A DNA stretch of 64,000 bases. Origin: DASYKT01 sp963718105. Lineage in GTDB: Bacteria > Acidobacteriota > Blastocatellia > Pyrinomonadales > Pyrinomonadaceae. Made by a program: the position numbers and the translations under genes. Shown in pieces: positions 22,871-31,440 of this stretch; within the stretch, counting starts at the first letter, position 1; each line of letters begins with the position of its first letter. The stretch lies in the NCBI GenBank assembly GCA_963718105.1, contig OY970352.1, forward strand, positions 3,906,001 through 3,970,000. Reading direction: 5' to 3'. The notes beneath the pieces were generated by a model. The model had not been told where the DNA came from, ran no database searches, and saw nothing but the letters and a program-made list of their open reading frames with translations.

Positions 22871-25015
22871 ATGAAGAGATTTTTGCTTGTTCACCTGTTT
22901 CTGTTTGTTACCGGCGCAGCAGCTTTCGCCCAGACGCCTTCGCCCGCGCCGACTCCGCCGACTCAGGACGAAGACCGTGACGTGGTAAAGATCACGACCA
23001 ACCTGATCCAGATCGACGTAACCGTGACCGATTCCAAAGGACGCCTGGTTACCGACCTAAAGCCGGAAGAGATTGAAATATTCGAAAACGACGATAAGCA
23101 AACGATCACTAATTTCTCTTTTATAAACACGGCAGGCAAAGAAAACCCGCCTGTTAAAAAAGATAAGAACGCCGCCCCGACACCTGAAGTGCCAAGGCTG
23201 CTAAAGCCCGAACAGGTAAAAAGAATGATCGCGCTGGTCGTGGACGACCTTAGCCTTTCATTTGAAAGTACCGCTCACGTGCGTCAGGCATTGAAGAAAT
23301 TCGTCGATGAAATGATGCAGCCGGAAGATATGGTGGCCATTATCCGCACCGGCAGCGGCGTGGGCGCGCTGCAGCAATTTACTACGAATAAGCGTCAGCT
23401 TTATGCGGCCATTGAACGGGTAAGGTGGAGCCCTACGGGAAAAGGCGACATCAGCGCCGTGGCCCCGATAGACTCCGGCCTCCCCGACTATATCCGCCCG
23501 CTCAGCCTGATCGGTAAACAGCCCGATGAAGACACGAGAGAGCTCGAACAGTATCGTCAGGATGTGTATACGGTGGGAACGCTTGGCTCGATCAATTATA
23601 TTGTCAAGGGCATGAGAGGATTGCCGGGACGTAAATCCATCGTGTTGTTTTCCGATGGCTTTAAGATCCAGTCGGAAGATTTTGGAATTAATCCCAGAAC
23701 GATGACCGGCCTGCGGCTTTTGACCGATCTGGCGAATCGTGCCGCCGTGGTCATCTATACGATGGATGCGCGGGGCCTGCAGCCGTTTGGTTTGACCGCC
23801 GCGGACAGCATCGGAGGCCTGGACCCGAAGAACGTGAGCTCCGATTTTGCCAAACTTAATGCGCGGGCAGGTCAATTCTTTGATTCTCAATCGGGCCTGA
23901 ATTATCTCGCCAAGACAACCGGCGGGATCGCTATCAGAAATCAAAACGACTTAAGCGACGGCCTGGAAAAGATCCTTGACGACCAGAAAGGCTACTACCT
24001 CGTCGGTTACCAGCCCGCGGGAGACACTTTTGACCCGCTCAAAAGACGATTCAATAATCTTAATGTGAGAGTGACACGGCCCGGAGTAACGGTCCGTTTC
24101 CGCAGCGGTTTTTTCGGCATTACCGATGAAAATATAAAACCGTCCCCTAATAAGCCCGCGCAGGAACAGATCGTCGATGCCTTGGTCTCGCCTTTTACCA
24201 CCGGCGAGATCACCATCCGCCTGACGCCTATTTTTACCACCACGGATGTTAAGCAGGGTTACTATATTAGTTCGCTTATCCACGTCAAAGCTTCTGACCT
24301 GAAATTTACCGATGAACCGGACGGATGGAAAAAGATCACGTTTGACATAGTTGCCATCGCCCTGGGTGACAATGGCATTTTGGTCGATCAGCTTTCCCGC
24401 GCTGAAACCATCAAGGTAAAGGATGACGCTTATCAAAAAATACTGCAGGACGGTTTTGTCTATGCCGTTCCTTTCCCTATCAAAAAACCCGGTGCCTACC
24501 AGCTCAGGATAGCCTTGCGCGATGCGGAAACCACCAGGATCGGTTCTGCCAATCAGTTTATCGAGGTGCCCGACCTAAAAAAATCCCGGATGGTAATTTC
24601 CGACATTATCCTGCAAAATGTTGAAGCTCAAAAAGGCCAGAACGATTCCGTGGCGCCGGACGATTCCGCCTCCGACTACTTATTGAATACTGCCCTGCGG
24701 CAATTCAAATCCGGCTCCGCTCTGTTTTACAACACGACAATTTTCAATCCGAAGTTAGGCTCTAATGCCAGGCCCGACCTAAAAACCCAGGTCAAGATAT
24801 TTAGCGACGGCCAGGAGGTTTTCACTTCGGAAGAAATTCCCTATGTTTTAGATGGGTATTCAAATTTCAGGAAGCTGACACTTCGCGGGGCCCTGCGTTT
24901 GGGCGAAGCCATGCCGCCGGGTCAATACATCCTTCAGATAATCGTCAGGGATATGGCGGCCAAGGAAAAGAACCGCCTGCAAACCAAATGGCTGGATTTT
25001 GAGATCGTAAAATGA
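22871..25015 (+). CDS. VWFA-related acidobacterial-type secreted protein, copy 2
   Basis: 714 aa from the ATG at 22871, which begins MKRFLLVHLFLF like copy 1 and has GGAGG 11 bp upstream. It has the same plan as copy 1: signal peptide, KPEEIEIFENDDKQTIT segment, VWA domain starting VVDDLSLSFES with VLFSDGFKI, and the beta-rich C-terminal region with the shared SSLIHVKASDLKFTDEPDGW. It is a tandem duplicate that has diverged mainly in the linker after the signal peptide. The two probably form one transcript. SelB starts 13 bp after its stop, suggesting read-through. Confidence 0.88.
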   Translation: MKRFLLVHLFLFVTGAAAFAQTPSPAPTPPTQDEDRDVVKITTNLIQIDVTVTDSKGRLVTDLKPEEIEIFENDDKQTITNFSFINTAGKENPPVKKDKNAAPTPEVPRLLKPEQVKRMIALVVDDLSLSFESTAHVRQALKKFVDEMMQPEDMVAIIRTGSGVGALQQFTTNKRQLYAAIERVRWSPTGKGDISAVAPIDSGLPDYIRPLSLIGKQPDEDTRELEQYRQDVYTVGTLGSINYIVKGMRGLPGRKSIVLFSDGFKIQSEDFGINPRTMTGLRLLTDLANRAAVVIYTMDARGLQPFGLTAADSIGGLDPKNVSSDFAKLNARAGQFFDSQSGLNYLAKTTGGIAIRNQNDLSDGLEKILDDQKGYYLVGYQPAGDTFDPLKRRFNNLNVRVTRPGVTVRFRSGFFGITDENIKPSPNKPAQEQIVDALVSPFTTGEITIRLTPIFTTTDVKQGYYISSLIHVKASDLKFTDEPDGWKKITFDIVAIALGDNGILVDQLSRAETIKVKDDAYQKILQDGFVYAVPFPIKKPGAYQLRIALRDAETTRIGSANQFIEVPDLKKSRMVISDIILQNVEAQKGQNDSVAPDDSASDYLLNTALRQFKSGSALFYNTTIFNPKLGSNARPDLKTQVKIFSDGQEVFTSEEIPYVLDGYSNFRKLTLRGALRLGEAMPPGQYILQIIVRDMAAKEKNRLQTKWLDFEIVK

Positions 25016-25028
25016 TCCCCGAAATACT

Positions 25029-27026
25029 GTGGAAGTGATCGTCGGCACAGCCGGGCATATCGACCACGGCAAAACTGCTTTGGTAAAAGCGCTCACGGGC
25101 GTTGACGCCGATCGGCTGCCGGAGGAAAAACGCCGTGGAATAACCATCGAGCTGGGTTTTGCGGAACTCGATCTGGGCGAACTGCGGATCGGGTTTATCG
25201 ACGTTCCGGGCCACGAAAGATTCGTTAAGAATATGCTCGCCGGGGCGCACGGCATCGACCTGGTCGCACTGGTGATCGCCGCTGACGAAGGCGTAATGCC
25301 GCAAACCCGCGAACACTTTGATATCTGCCGCCTGCTCGCTGTTAAAACAGGCTTGATAATCCTCACCAAGACAGACCTTGTCGATGAAGAGATCCTCGAG
25401 CTGGCTAAACTCGATGCCCGCGGCCTGGTAAAAGATTCCTTTCTCGAAAATGCCCCGATCATCTGTGTCAGCGCAAAAACCGGCGAAGGCGTGCCGGAAT
25501 TACGTGAGGCGCTGCGCGGCGCCGCCTTTCAGGTCCCTGCGCGAAATAACGACTATGTGGCGCGTCTTCCGATCGACCGCATTTTTTCCGTTAAGGGATT
25601 CGGCGCGGTCGTTACCGGTACGCTCGTTTCCGGCGAGATCAAAACAGGTGATGAGCTCGAGCTTCTGCCCGCCGGGAAAAAAGTTCGTGTGCGCAATTTG
25701 CAGGTACACGGCAAAGACGTGGAAAGCTCGGCGGCGGGAAACAGGGTCGCGGTAAACCTGGGCGGGATAAATACTTCTGATATTGAGCGGGGAATGACAC
25801 TCGCTCCGCCGGGAGCATTATCGCCTACGCAGAGCATAGATGTGCAGATAGAAGTTTTGCCCGAGGCGTCAAAGCCGCTCAAGACGCGCCAGCGAGTGCG
25901 GGTCCATCTTGGCGCCAGTGAGGTCCTGGGGCGGCTGCAGATCATCGGCGGAGCTAAAGGGGGCGAAGCTATCTTGGACGAAGCTATCTTGGGCGAAGCT
26001 AACGAGGTCCCCGCCGGCCAGGCCGGTTTTGCTCAAATAAGACTGGAATCCGAAATAGTTGCGATCGCCGGCGAGCGCTTTGTCATTCGTTCCTATTCGC
26101 CGCAGATCACCATTGCCGGCGGAACGGTGCTAAATAACTCCGCTGTCCGGCACCGCCGGCGCGATTTCGCTGAGGTAAAAAATTGGCTGGAGAAACTGTC
26201 TGCAGCAAAAAATGCAGACGACAAACAGGCGCAGCTAAAACTTTTTCTCGCCGCCGCGGGCGAACGCGGCCTGGCCGGCAGCGCCCTCCAGTCCCGCACG
26301 GGATGGCACACTGATAAATTGAATGAAACCATTCAAAAAGCTATCGGGGTGAATACCGTGATTGACGCTGGCGGAATATTTCTCGATCACCGCCACTTTG
26401 AAACCCTGGCTGCAAAAACCGTCGCAGAGATCGAAAGCTTTCACCAACGCGAACCTTTGGCCCGCGGCATGTTAAAAGAAACTTTGCGTGAAAAACTATT
26501 TTCGCACTTGCCTGTCGAGGTGTTTCACAAAACGCTGCAAACCCTGGAAGGCCAAAAACAGATCGTGGCCGAAAAAGACACGGTCCGCGCCGCCTCTTAT
26601 CACCTGGACCTCGCTTCACCGGACAGGGCGGTCCGGCAAAAACTTTTGGATATCTATGGCGATGCCGGATTGGAGGTTCCGCCTCTTGAAAGCGCCCTGA
26701 CTGAGGCTGCAGCGGCTGCCGGGGCCGGGGAGTCCGCCGGAGAGAGCCCGGTATCTAAAGATCAGGCGCGGCGGATCGTCCAATTGCTGCTCGATTCCGG
26801 CGAACTGGTACGGGTTTCCCCGGAGCTGCTTTTTCATCCGGATGAGATACACAAGCTAACCCAAAATATCCGTGCTTTTGCCGGCCGGTCTTCCGATCGC
26901 CTGATAGATATCAGTATTTTCAAAGAGTTAGCCGGAATTTCCCGTAAATATGCCATTCCGCTGCTGGAATACCTCGATCGCGAAAAAATAACCCGCCGCG
27001 CCGGTGATAAAAGACTGGTGTTGTAA
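25029..27026 (+). CDS. selB: Selenocysteine-specific translation elongation factor
   Basis: 665 aa, GTG start. The G domain shows GHIDHGKTALVKAL (9-22), the switch segment RRGITIELGFAEL, DVPGHERFVKNM and TKTDLVDE. EF-Tu-like domains 2 and 3 follow, and the C-terminal half has the four winged helices that bind the SECIS hairpin of selenoprotein mRNA. It brings Sec-tRNA to UGA codons. No selA, selD, tRNA-Sec or selenoprotein gene is visible in the window. A short in-frame duplication of a Glu-Ala-Ile-Leu unit occurs near 25970-26005. Confidence 0.92.
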   Translation: MEVIVGTAGHIDHGKTALVKALTGVDADRLPEEKRRGITIELGFAELDLGELRIGFIDVPGHERFVKNMLAGAHGIDLVALVIAADEGVMPQTREHFDICRLLAVKTGLIILTKTDLVDEEILELAKLDARGLVKDSFLENAPIICVSAKTGEGVPELREALRGAAFQVPARNNDYVARLPIDRIFSVKGFGAVVTGTLVSGEIKTGDELELLPAGKKVRVRNLQVHGKDVESSAAGNRVAVNLGGINTSDIERGMTLAPPGALSPTQSIDVQIEVLPEASKPLKTRQRVRVHLGASEVLGRLQIIGGAKGGEAILDEAILGEANEVPAGQAGFAQIRLESEIVAIAGERFVIRSYSPQITIAGGTVLNNSAVRHRRRDFAEVKNWLEKLSAAKNADDKQAQLKLFLAAAGERGLAGSALQSRTGWHTDKLNETIQKAIGVNTVIDAGGIFLDHRHFETLAAKTVAEIESFHQREPLARGMLKETLREKLFSHLPVEVFHKTLQTLEGQKQIVAEKDTVRAASYHLDLASPDRAVRQKLLDIYGDAGLEVPPLESALTEAAAAAGAGESAGESPVSKDQARRIVQLLLDSGELVRVSPELLFHPDEIHKLTQNIRAFAGRSSDRLIDISIFKELAGISRKYAIPLLEYLDREKITRRAGDKRLVL

Positions 27027-27304
27027 GAAACTTCTTGCCTTTTGTGACAAAAAAGCGTTACCATTAGGCAAATTCCGAAGAAATTTTGTACCAAGCCGAA
27101 TTTTGATATTTTGAGTGTTCTAAATGCTTTACGCGGTTACTAAAGCTTCCTTACAGAAGGTAGTCGAGTTGCCCTGAGACCCGGTTAAAAGCATCACTTT
27201 TTTTACGGTTAAACAGGCTTATTCCTTTAATTGCTGCAGTTAGCGGCCAACTCGGTAGTGATCGATTAAAGCGCTAAACTTTTCTGATTGCCGGAGGGTA
27301 ACTT
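27027..27304. other. Intergenic region without recognised features
   Basis: AT-rich sequence between selB and the next small gene. I see no ORF, tRNA or riboswitch fold. A GGAGG ribosome site for the 27305 gene lies at its end. Confidence 0.5.
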
Positions 27305-27514
27305 ATGAAAGATATGCTTTCTATTGGAGTCGGTATAATAGCCGTCGCGATCGGGGCGTGGCAAATGTATGTTTATATTAATCAGTCCCCGAAAGACCCC
27401 AGCACCATGCATCTTATCATTGCCATTGCGGCCGCCGTCGTGGCGATCGTCTGCGGTGTTTTCTTTATGCTCGGCAGAGTAAACAAACAGGAAGAGATAC
27501 ATATTACAAAATAA
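27305..27514 (+). CDS. Small two-helix membrane protein of unknown function
   Basis: 69 aa with GGAGG 8 bp before the ATG. Two hydrophobic helices (residues about 5-25 and 37-58) are joined by a short polar loop (NQSPKDPSTM), and a charged tail follows. Such hairpin proteins are often regulatory or envelope-stress peptides, but nothing identifies this one. It forms a single-gene unit closed by the terminator at 27537-27578. Confidence 0.7.
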   Translation: MKDMLSIGVGIIAVAIGAWQMYVYINQSPKDPSTMHLIIAIAAAVVAIVCGVFFMLGRVNKQEEIHITK

Positions 27515-27536
27515 TTTCACTTACCTGTAAAAAGAC

Positions 27537-27578
27537 CAGCCCTTTCGGTTTTTCAAATCCTTTGAATCCGAAGGGCTG
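27537..27578 (+). terminator. Rho-independent terminator
   Basis: Strong stem CAGCCCTT.CGG / CCGAAGGGCTG with a further inner stem TTCAAA-tcc-TTTGAA, followed by a T-rich stretch. It ends the 27305 transcript. Confidence 0.85.
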
Positions 27579-27679
27579 ACTTGTTTTAGATTTAAGTTTT
27601 CTGCAAATCGCAGTTAGCAGAAAACCACCTGCTCAAAAATACGCTTCCCCACAAATTCTTTCACGAAAGGACGATCTTT

Positions 27680-28372
27680 ATGTTTCTCCCTTTTCCAATA
27701 CATATCCACGTGAGTGATGATCTCTTAAAACCCGACGTATTAAATGCTTTCGCCGCTTTGTTCAGCTCAGTAATAGCTTTTTTTGCTTTCTTCGTATCCG
27801 TCGTCGTGGCATGGCTGACGTTCCGTACGGTCCAGTATCAAAGAGTAATGTCCAAGGATCAAAAACAAGTAGCCCAGGATCAAAAACAGGCCGCTGAATA
27901 CCAAAGATTATCTACCTCGGCCACGCTTATAGCTCATCTTTTAAACACTTATGACTCGGTTGAAATGAAAGGACATCGCCAGTATTTGGCAAAAAGGCTG
28001 CTCAACGAAAATCAAAAAAAACTTATCAATCTCACCTTGAGCGAACCGGTCTTGGGGTTTTTTGAAGATCTGGCTTATCTTACCTGCAAAAAAATTCTTG
28101 ACGAAGAAATGGTATGGAATATGTTTTTTCCGGCTTTGGAGTGTTACTACTTTTCTCTGACAAATCCGGAAAATCTTATTAAAAAAGCACAGGACGATCG
28201 GAACTCCAAAACGCTTTACCGCGAAGTTACATGTTTATTCGGGAAGCTCACGAAGTTAGATGCTCATCAGGACGGAAAAGCCGCTTACGAGCCGCCCGCG
28301 GACATAATCAAGGTCTATCTGAGTAAGGAATCTGCTTTAATTATTGAGAGCCCGTCGAAGCTGAAAAAATAG
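27680..28372 (+). CDS. Hypothetical membrane-anchored protein
   Basis: 230 aa. An N-terminal transmembrane segment (about 22-48, FAALFSSVIAFFAFFVSVVV) is followed by a Gln/Lys-rich coiled-coil stretch with the duplicated unit KDQKQVAQDQKQAA (about 58-72) and a helical cytosolic domain resembling DUF4760-type proteins in layout. An AAAGGA site precedes the ATG. The base composition is more AT-rich than neighbouring genes, which hints at transfer. No partner gene adjoins it closely. Confidence 0.6.
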   Translation: MFLPFPIHIHVSDDLLKPDVLNAFAALFSSVIAFFAFFVSVVVAWLTFRTVQYQRVMSKDQKQVAQDQKQAAEYQRLSTSATLIAHLLNTYDSVEMKGHRQYLAKRLLNENQKKLINLTLSEPVLGFFEDLAYLTCKKILDEEMVWNMFFPALECYYFSLTNPENLIKKAQDDRNSKTLYREVTCLFGKLTKLDAHQDGKAAYEPPADIIKVYLSKESALIIESPSKLKK

Positions 28373-28586
28373 CGCTCAACCGGAAGAATTGAGATCGTCC
28401 GGTTGGAGACGTAAATGGCGACGAAAAATCTCAAGCTGTGAAAGCATTAAACCTGCCAAAGAAACGCCCCCGGAATTCCCGGATTTACCAGCGGTTGTTT
28501 CTGCCTCGTCGGCCTCCAAAAAGCGTGAACTTCGAACGTCCGGCTCTAGACATATTATTTTTTTCGTGTACATTGCGTGTAGGTTT

Positions 28587-30356
28587 ATGAGTGATACACG
28601 TATGCCGACAAGATTTGGGGCCCTGGTTTTTCGCGGAAAAGCGACGCTGTTACAGGCTAGGCGCAAGGCGGAAGACCTGCTCGATTCCCGCCTGAAACGC
28701 TTTCCGCAAGCTAAAAATATCCCGGAATTACCTGTGATTGCCGAGTCCAGGACCGCCCTCTGGACCGAGACCGCGCCGGAAGAGCAATTTCTGCAGGCCG
28801 GCAAAATTCATAATTTAAGGCTGGCCGTAAAGGCGCTGGACGGGCTGGAGATCCCCGCCGGTTCGGTTTTCAGTTTTTGGAAACACGTGGGACGTGTCAA
28901 GCGGTCCGGCGGTTACGTCGCGGGCCGGGAGCTTCGTGAAGGTTGTATCATTCCAAATGTCGGCGGCGGGCTCTGCCAGTTGTCAAATGCTCTTTACGAC
29001 GGCGCGCTGCAGGCAAACTTTGAGATAACCGAGCGCCATCCGCACACCCAGGTCATTCCCGGTTCGTCCGCCGAACTGGGGCGGGACGCGACCGTATTCT
29101 GGAACTACATCGATCTGCGTTTCCGCTCGCCGTTCACCTACCGCATCGAGGCTTTTTTAGACAGCGAATATTTAACGGTCAGGTTTAAGAGCGACATCCA
29201 AAAGCCCCAGCCGTTAATTCAAATTTCAAAGCTAAAAACTCACAGTTCTAACGGCGGTTCCAGCGGCCCGAATAGCTGTGCGTCCTGCGGGATCGACGAT
29301 TGTTTCCGGGTAGTCAAGCATTCGGCAAAAACCCTTGATTTCGGCCGGGCCGCTTTTTTAGTCGATGAATTTACCCCGGAGCTTGACGAATACATTCAGC
29401 GGCAAAGAACAGGGAAAGATATTCTGTTTCTCCCGCTGGACGGCAAGCGATTCCGCAAGGCGAATTACGCCTGGGGTGTGAACGGTTTTGCAAAAGTAAA
29501 TCAAAGTTACCTGGTCACCGCCGAGCGCGCTTATCGCTCACGCAAACTTGCCGCGCAAGGGCCGGCGCGGCAGCTCAACCTGCTTTCGATGGCGGAGAAA
29601 TTGGCGGCGAGCTATGCCGCGCGTTTGAAATACGATGCGCTTCATTTGACCGTGCAGCAAAATCTTTTGCCTTATCTGTGGCTGGGCGGTTTTCTGGGCG
29701 GGCGCACGTTCGATGTGCTGATGACCGCGCTGCCGATGAGCGAGCTGCAAAAATGCCTGGACGCGGCTAAAACTTTACATCCGGAAAGCAGAACGCTGGG
29801 AGATTTCCGCGCCGATCCTCTGTTGGTAAAGGCCGAAAACGAAGCTTTGGCGCGAGCGCGAAAAATAATCACGCCTCATTCCGGCATTGCCTCTCTCTTT
29901 GCCGAAAAAGTGGAACTCCTCGAGTGGAAAATGCCGGTACGCGAACCCCGCGCCGCCGCCAAACAGGCTCGCCCAAAGATCGTCTTTCCGGCCGCGACCG
30001 TCGGGCGCAAAGGCGCTTACGAGCTCCGCGAAGCTTTGCGCGGTTTGGATGTCACGCTCATCACCGTCGGCGCGCAGATCGAGGGCGCCGATTTCTGGCA
30101 GAGCTTTGATACCGAGCAGCGCCCCGCCGCTAACGGCTGGCTCGATGATGCGAATCTCGTCGTTCTTCCCGCCTTTGTCGAACACCGGCCTCGCCGCCTG
30201 CTCGATGCCGCCGCCCGCAAAATTCCCGTCATTGCCTCCGTCGCTTGCGGTGTTTCGCAGATCGATGGCATTGAAACAGTGGAGGCGGGTAGTGTAAATG
30301 ACCTGAGAGAGAAAATTTTGCAAACAATGCGCCCTGATGGTGACGGGTCAATTTGA
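28587..30356 (+). CDS. VanW-family protein fused to a glycosyltransferase-like domain
   Basis: 589 aa from the ATG at 28587. The frame is open to 28389, but the upstream part is arginine-rich, has no ribosome site and looks non-coding. The VanW domain covers about 65-220 with VGGGLCQLSNALYDGAL and RHPHTQVIPGSSAELGRDAT. A small cysteine cluster CASCGIDDC (about 230) follows. The C-terminal half looks like a GT-B glycosyltransferase, with ARKIITPHSGIASLF and IPVIASVACGVSQIDG as donor-site-like segments. VanW domains are linked to cell-wall or glycopeptide biology with unknown chemistry; the fusion suggests envelope glycan work. Confidence 0.75.
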   Translation: MSDTRMPTRFGALVFRGKATLLQARRKAEDLLDSRLKRFPQAKNIPELPVIAESRTALWTETAPEEQFLQAGKIHNLRLAVKALDGLEIPAGSVFSFWKHVGRVKRSGGYVAGRELREGCIIPNVGGGLCQLSNALYDGALQANFEITERHPHTQVIPGSSAELGRDATVFWNYIDLRFRSPFTYRIEAFLDSEYLTVRFKSDIQKPQPLIQISKLKTHSSNGGSSGPNSCASCGIDDCFRVVKHSAKTLDFGRAAFLVDEFTPELDEYIQRQRTGKDILFLPLDGKRFRKANYAWGVNGFAKVNQSYLVTAERAYRSRKLAAQGPARQLNLLSMAEKLAASYAARLKYDALHLTVQQNLLPYLWLGGFLGGRTFDVLMTALPMSELQKCLDAAKTLHPESRTLGDFRADPLLVKAENEALARARKIITPHSGIASLFAEKVELLEWKMPVREPRAAAKQARPKIVFPAATVGRKGAYELREALRGLDVTLITVGAQIEGADFWQSFDTEQRPAANGWLDDANLVVLPAFVEHRPRRLLDAAARKIPVIASVACGVSQIDGIETVEAGSVNDLREKILQTMRPDGDGSI

Positions 30357-30392
30357 AACTGACCCGGTAGCCTGATCGCAAGTACTTCGGAA

Positions 30393-30510
30393 ATGAGGTC
30401 AGAACCGGGAACGGTAGTGACCGGGTTCTTTCTCCGACGGGCGATATGCTGTTAGTTTTCGCTGCGCTCATTTACCCGGTCACTACCGTTCCCGGTTCTG
30501 ACTTCGTTTC
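30393..30510. repeat. Palindromic repeat, family D copy 3
   Basis: Left arm GTCAGAACCGGGAACGGTAG (from 30398), right arm ending GTTCCCGGTTCTGAC (to 30502). The arms pair over about 30 bp with a loop of about 45 bp. Confidence 0.85.
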
Positions 30511-30539
30511 CCGCTGACAACAATTCGGAGACCCAAAAT

Positions 30540-30570
30540 AAAAAAGCCCCCGAGAGATCCCGAGGGCCTT
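30540..30570 (-). terminator. Rho-independent terminator of the RRM gene
   Basis: Minus strand: GCCCTCGGGA-tc-TCTCGGGGGC followed by TTTTTTATTTT, 23 bp after the RRM stop codon. Confidence 0.85.
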
Positions 30571-30592
30571 TTCATAAAGTTTTTTTACAAAC

Positions 30593-30925
30593 CTACCAGC
30601 GGTTGTTTCCGCCGCGTCCGCCGCCGCCGCCGTAGCCTCCGCCGCCACCACGATGGCCGCCACCGCCGCCCCCGCCGCGATTTTCGCGCGGGCGGGCTTC
30701 GTTGACCTTCAACTCACGGCCGTTAAGTTCCTTGCCGTTAAGCTCAGAGATAGCCGTTTCGCCTTCCGCCTGTGAGGCCATTTCGACAAAACCGAATCCG
30801 CGTGAGCGGCCGGTGTCGCGGTCTTCGACGACATTGGCCGATTCAACCGTACCGACCGATGAAAAGTGCTGTTGCAGATCTTCGTTAGTAGTCTGAAAAG
30901 AAAGATTTCCTACGTAAAGTTTCAT
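30593..30925 (-). CDS. RNA-binding protein with one RRM and a glycine-rich tail
   Basis: 110 aa. The RRM has RNP2 LYVGNL (3-8) and RNP1 SRGFGFVEM (about 41-49). After residue 80 comes a Gly/Arg tail (RGGGGGYGGGGGRGG). This is the glycine-rich RBP plan found in cyanobacteria and other bacteria, where such proteins are often cold-induced RNA chaperones. It is transcribed alone, with its own terminator downstream and a long intergenic region upstream (30926-31440) that probably holds its promoter and a leader of undetermined length. Confidence 0.92.
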   Translation of the reverse strand: MKLYVGNLSFQTTNEDLQQHFSSVGTVESANVVEDRDTGRSRGFGFVEMASQAEGETAISELNGKELNGRELKVNEARPRENRGGGGGGGHRGGGGGYGGGGGRGGNNRW

Positions 30926-31122
30926 AAATAAAAATTATCCTCATCCCTGTCTTCAGGGAATATCTGTAAGAAGCATTGGAACAGGATTTAACTTCGAAGA
31001 AACGGTCAGCTGCGAAGGGTCGCGTTCGGGTACTCAAAAAAATAAGCGTGGCTTCTTTTAACCAAATAACAGCCAACTCTCGAACTCATCCCTGACGCCG
31101 TCACATGAAACTCTATCGGACT

Positions 31123-31153
<31 letters not shown>

Positions 31154-31242
31154 TTAACAATTAATAATATTGCACAATTCGCGAAATCGTTGCAACTGTT
31201 ATTTTTAAATTGTGATGTCTTGATTTAAGGATGCGCCGCGGC

Positions 31243-31308
31243 CGTGTCAGTAGCCCGATCGTTAGGGGGCGGCCCAAGCTTCAAGCGCGGGCTACCGGCA
31301 CGCTTTTT
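31243..31308 (+). terminator. Hairpin with T run, terminator-like
   Basis: GTAGCCCG / CGGGCTAC stem with outer CGTG/CACG pairs, followed by CTTTTTT. It stands in the 515-bp gap 30926-31440 with no ORF feeding into it. It could end a short unannotated RNA, attenuate the downstream protease gene, or be a repeat hairpin. The rest of the gap shows nothing else I can name. Confidence 0.5.
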
Positions 31309-31440
31309 TGCCGATCGTAGAAACTCAAACTAAGACACTGCCTTAGTTAATTCTTTGCGGATATATTTTTCACATACACCCCGGCGAAAGGAGCCTGATT
31401 GATTTTAGGGTTTATTTATGGAACACTCTAAACGCCAGAA

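Noticed and set aside
28389..28586. N-terminal extension of the VanW-GT protein
   Set aside because: Arg/Ser-rich, preceded by no ribosome site, and overlapping sequence with frames open on both strands; the ATG at 28587 fits better.
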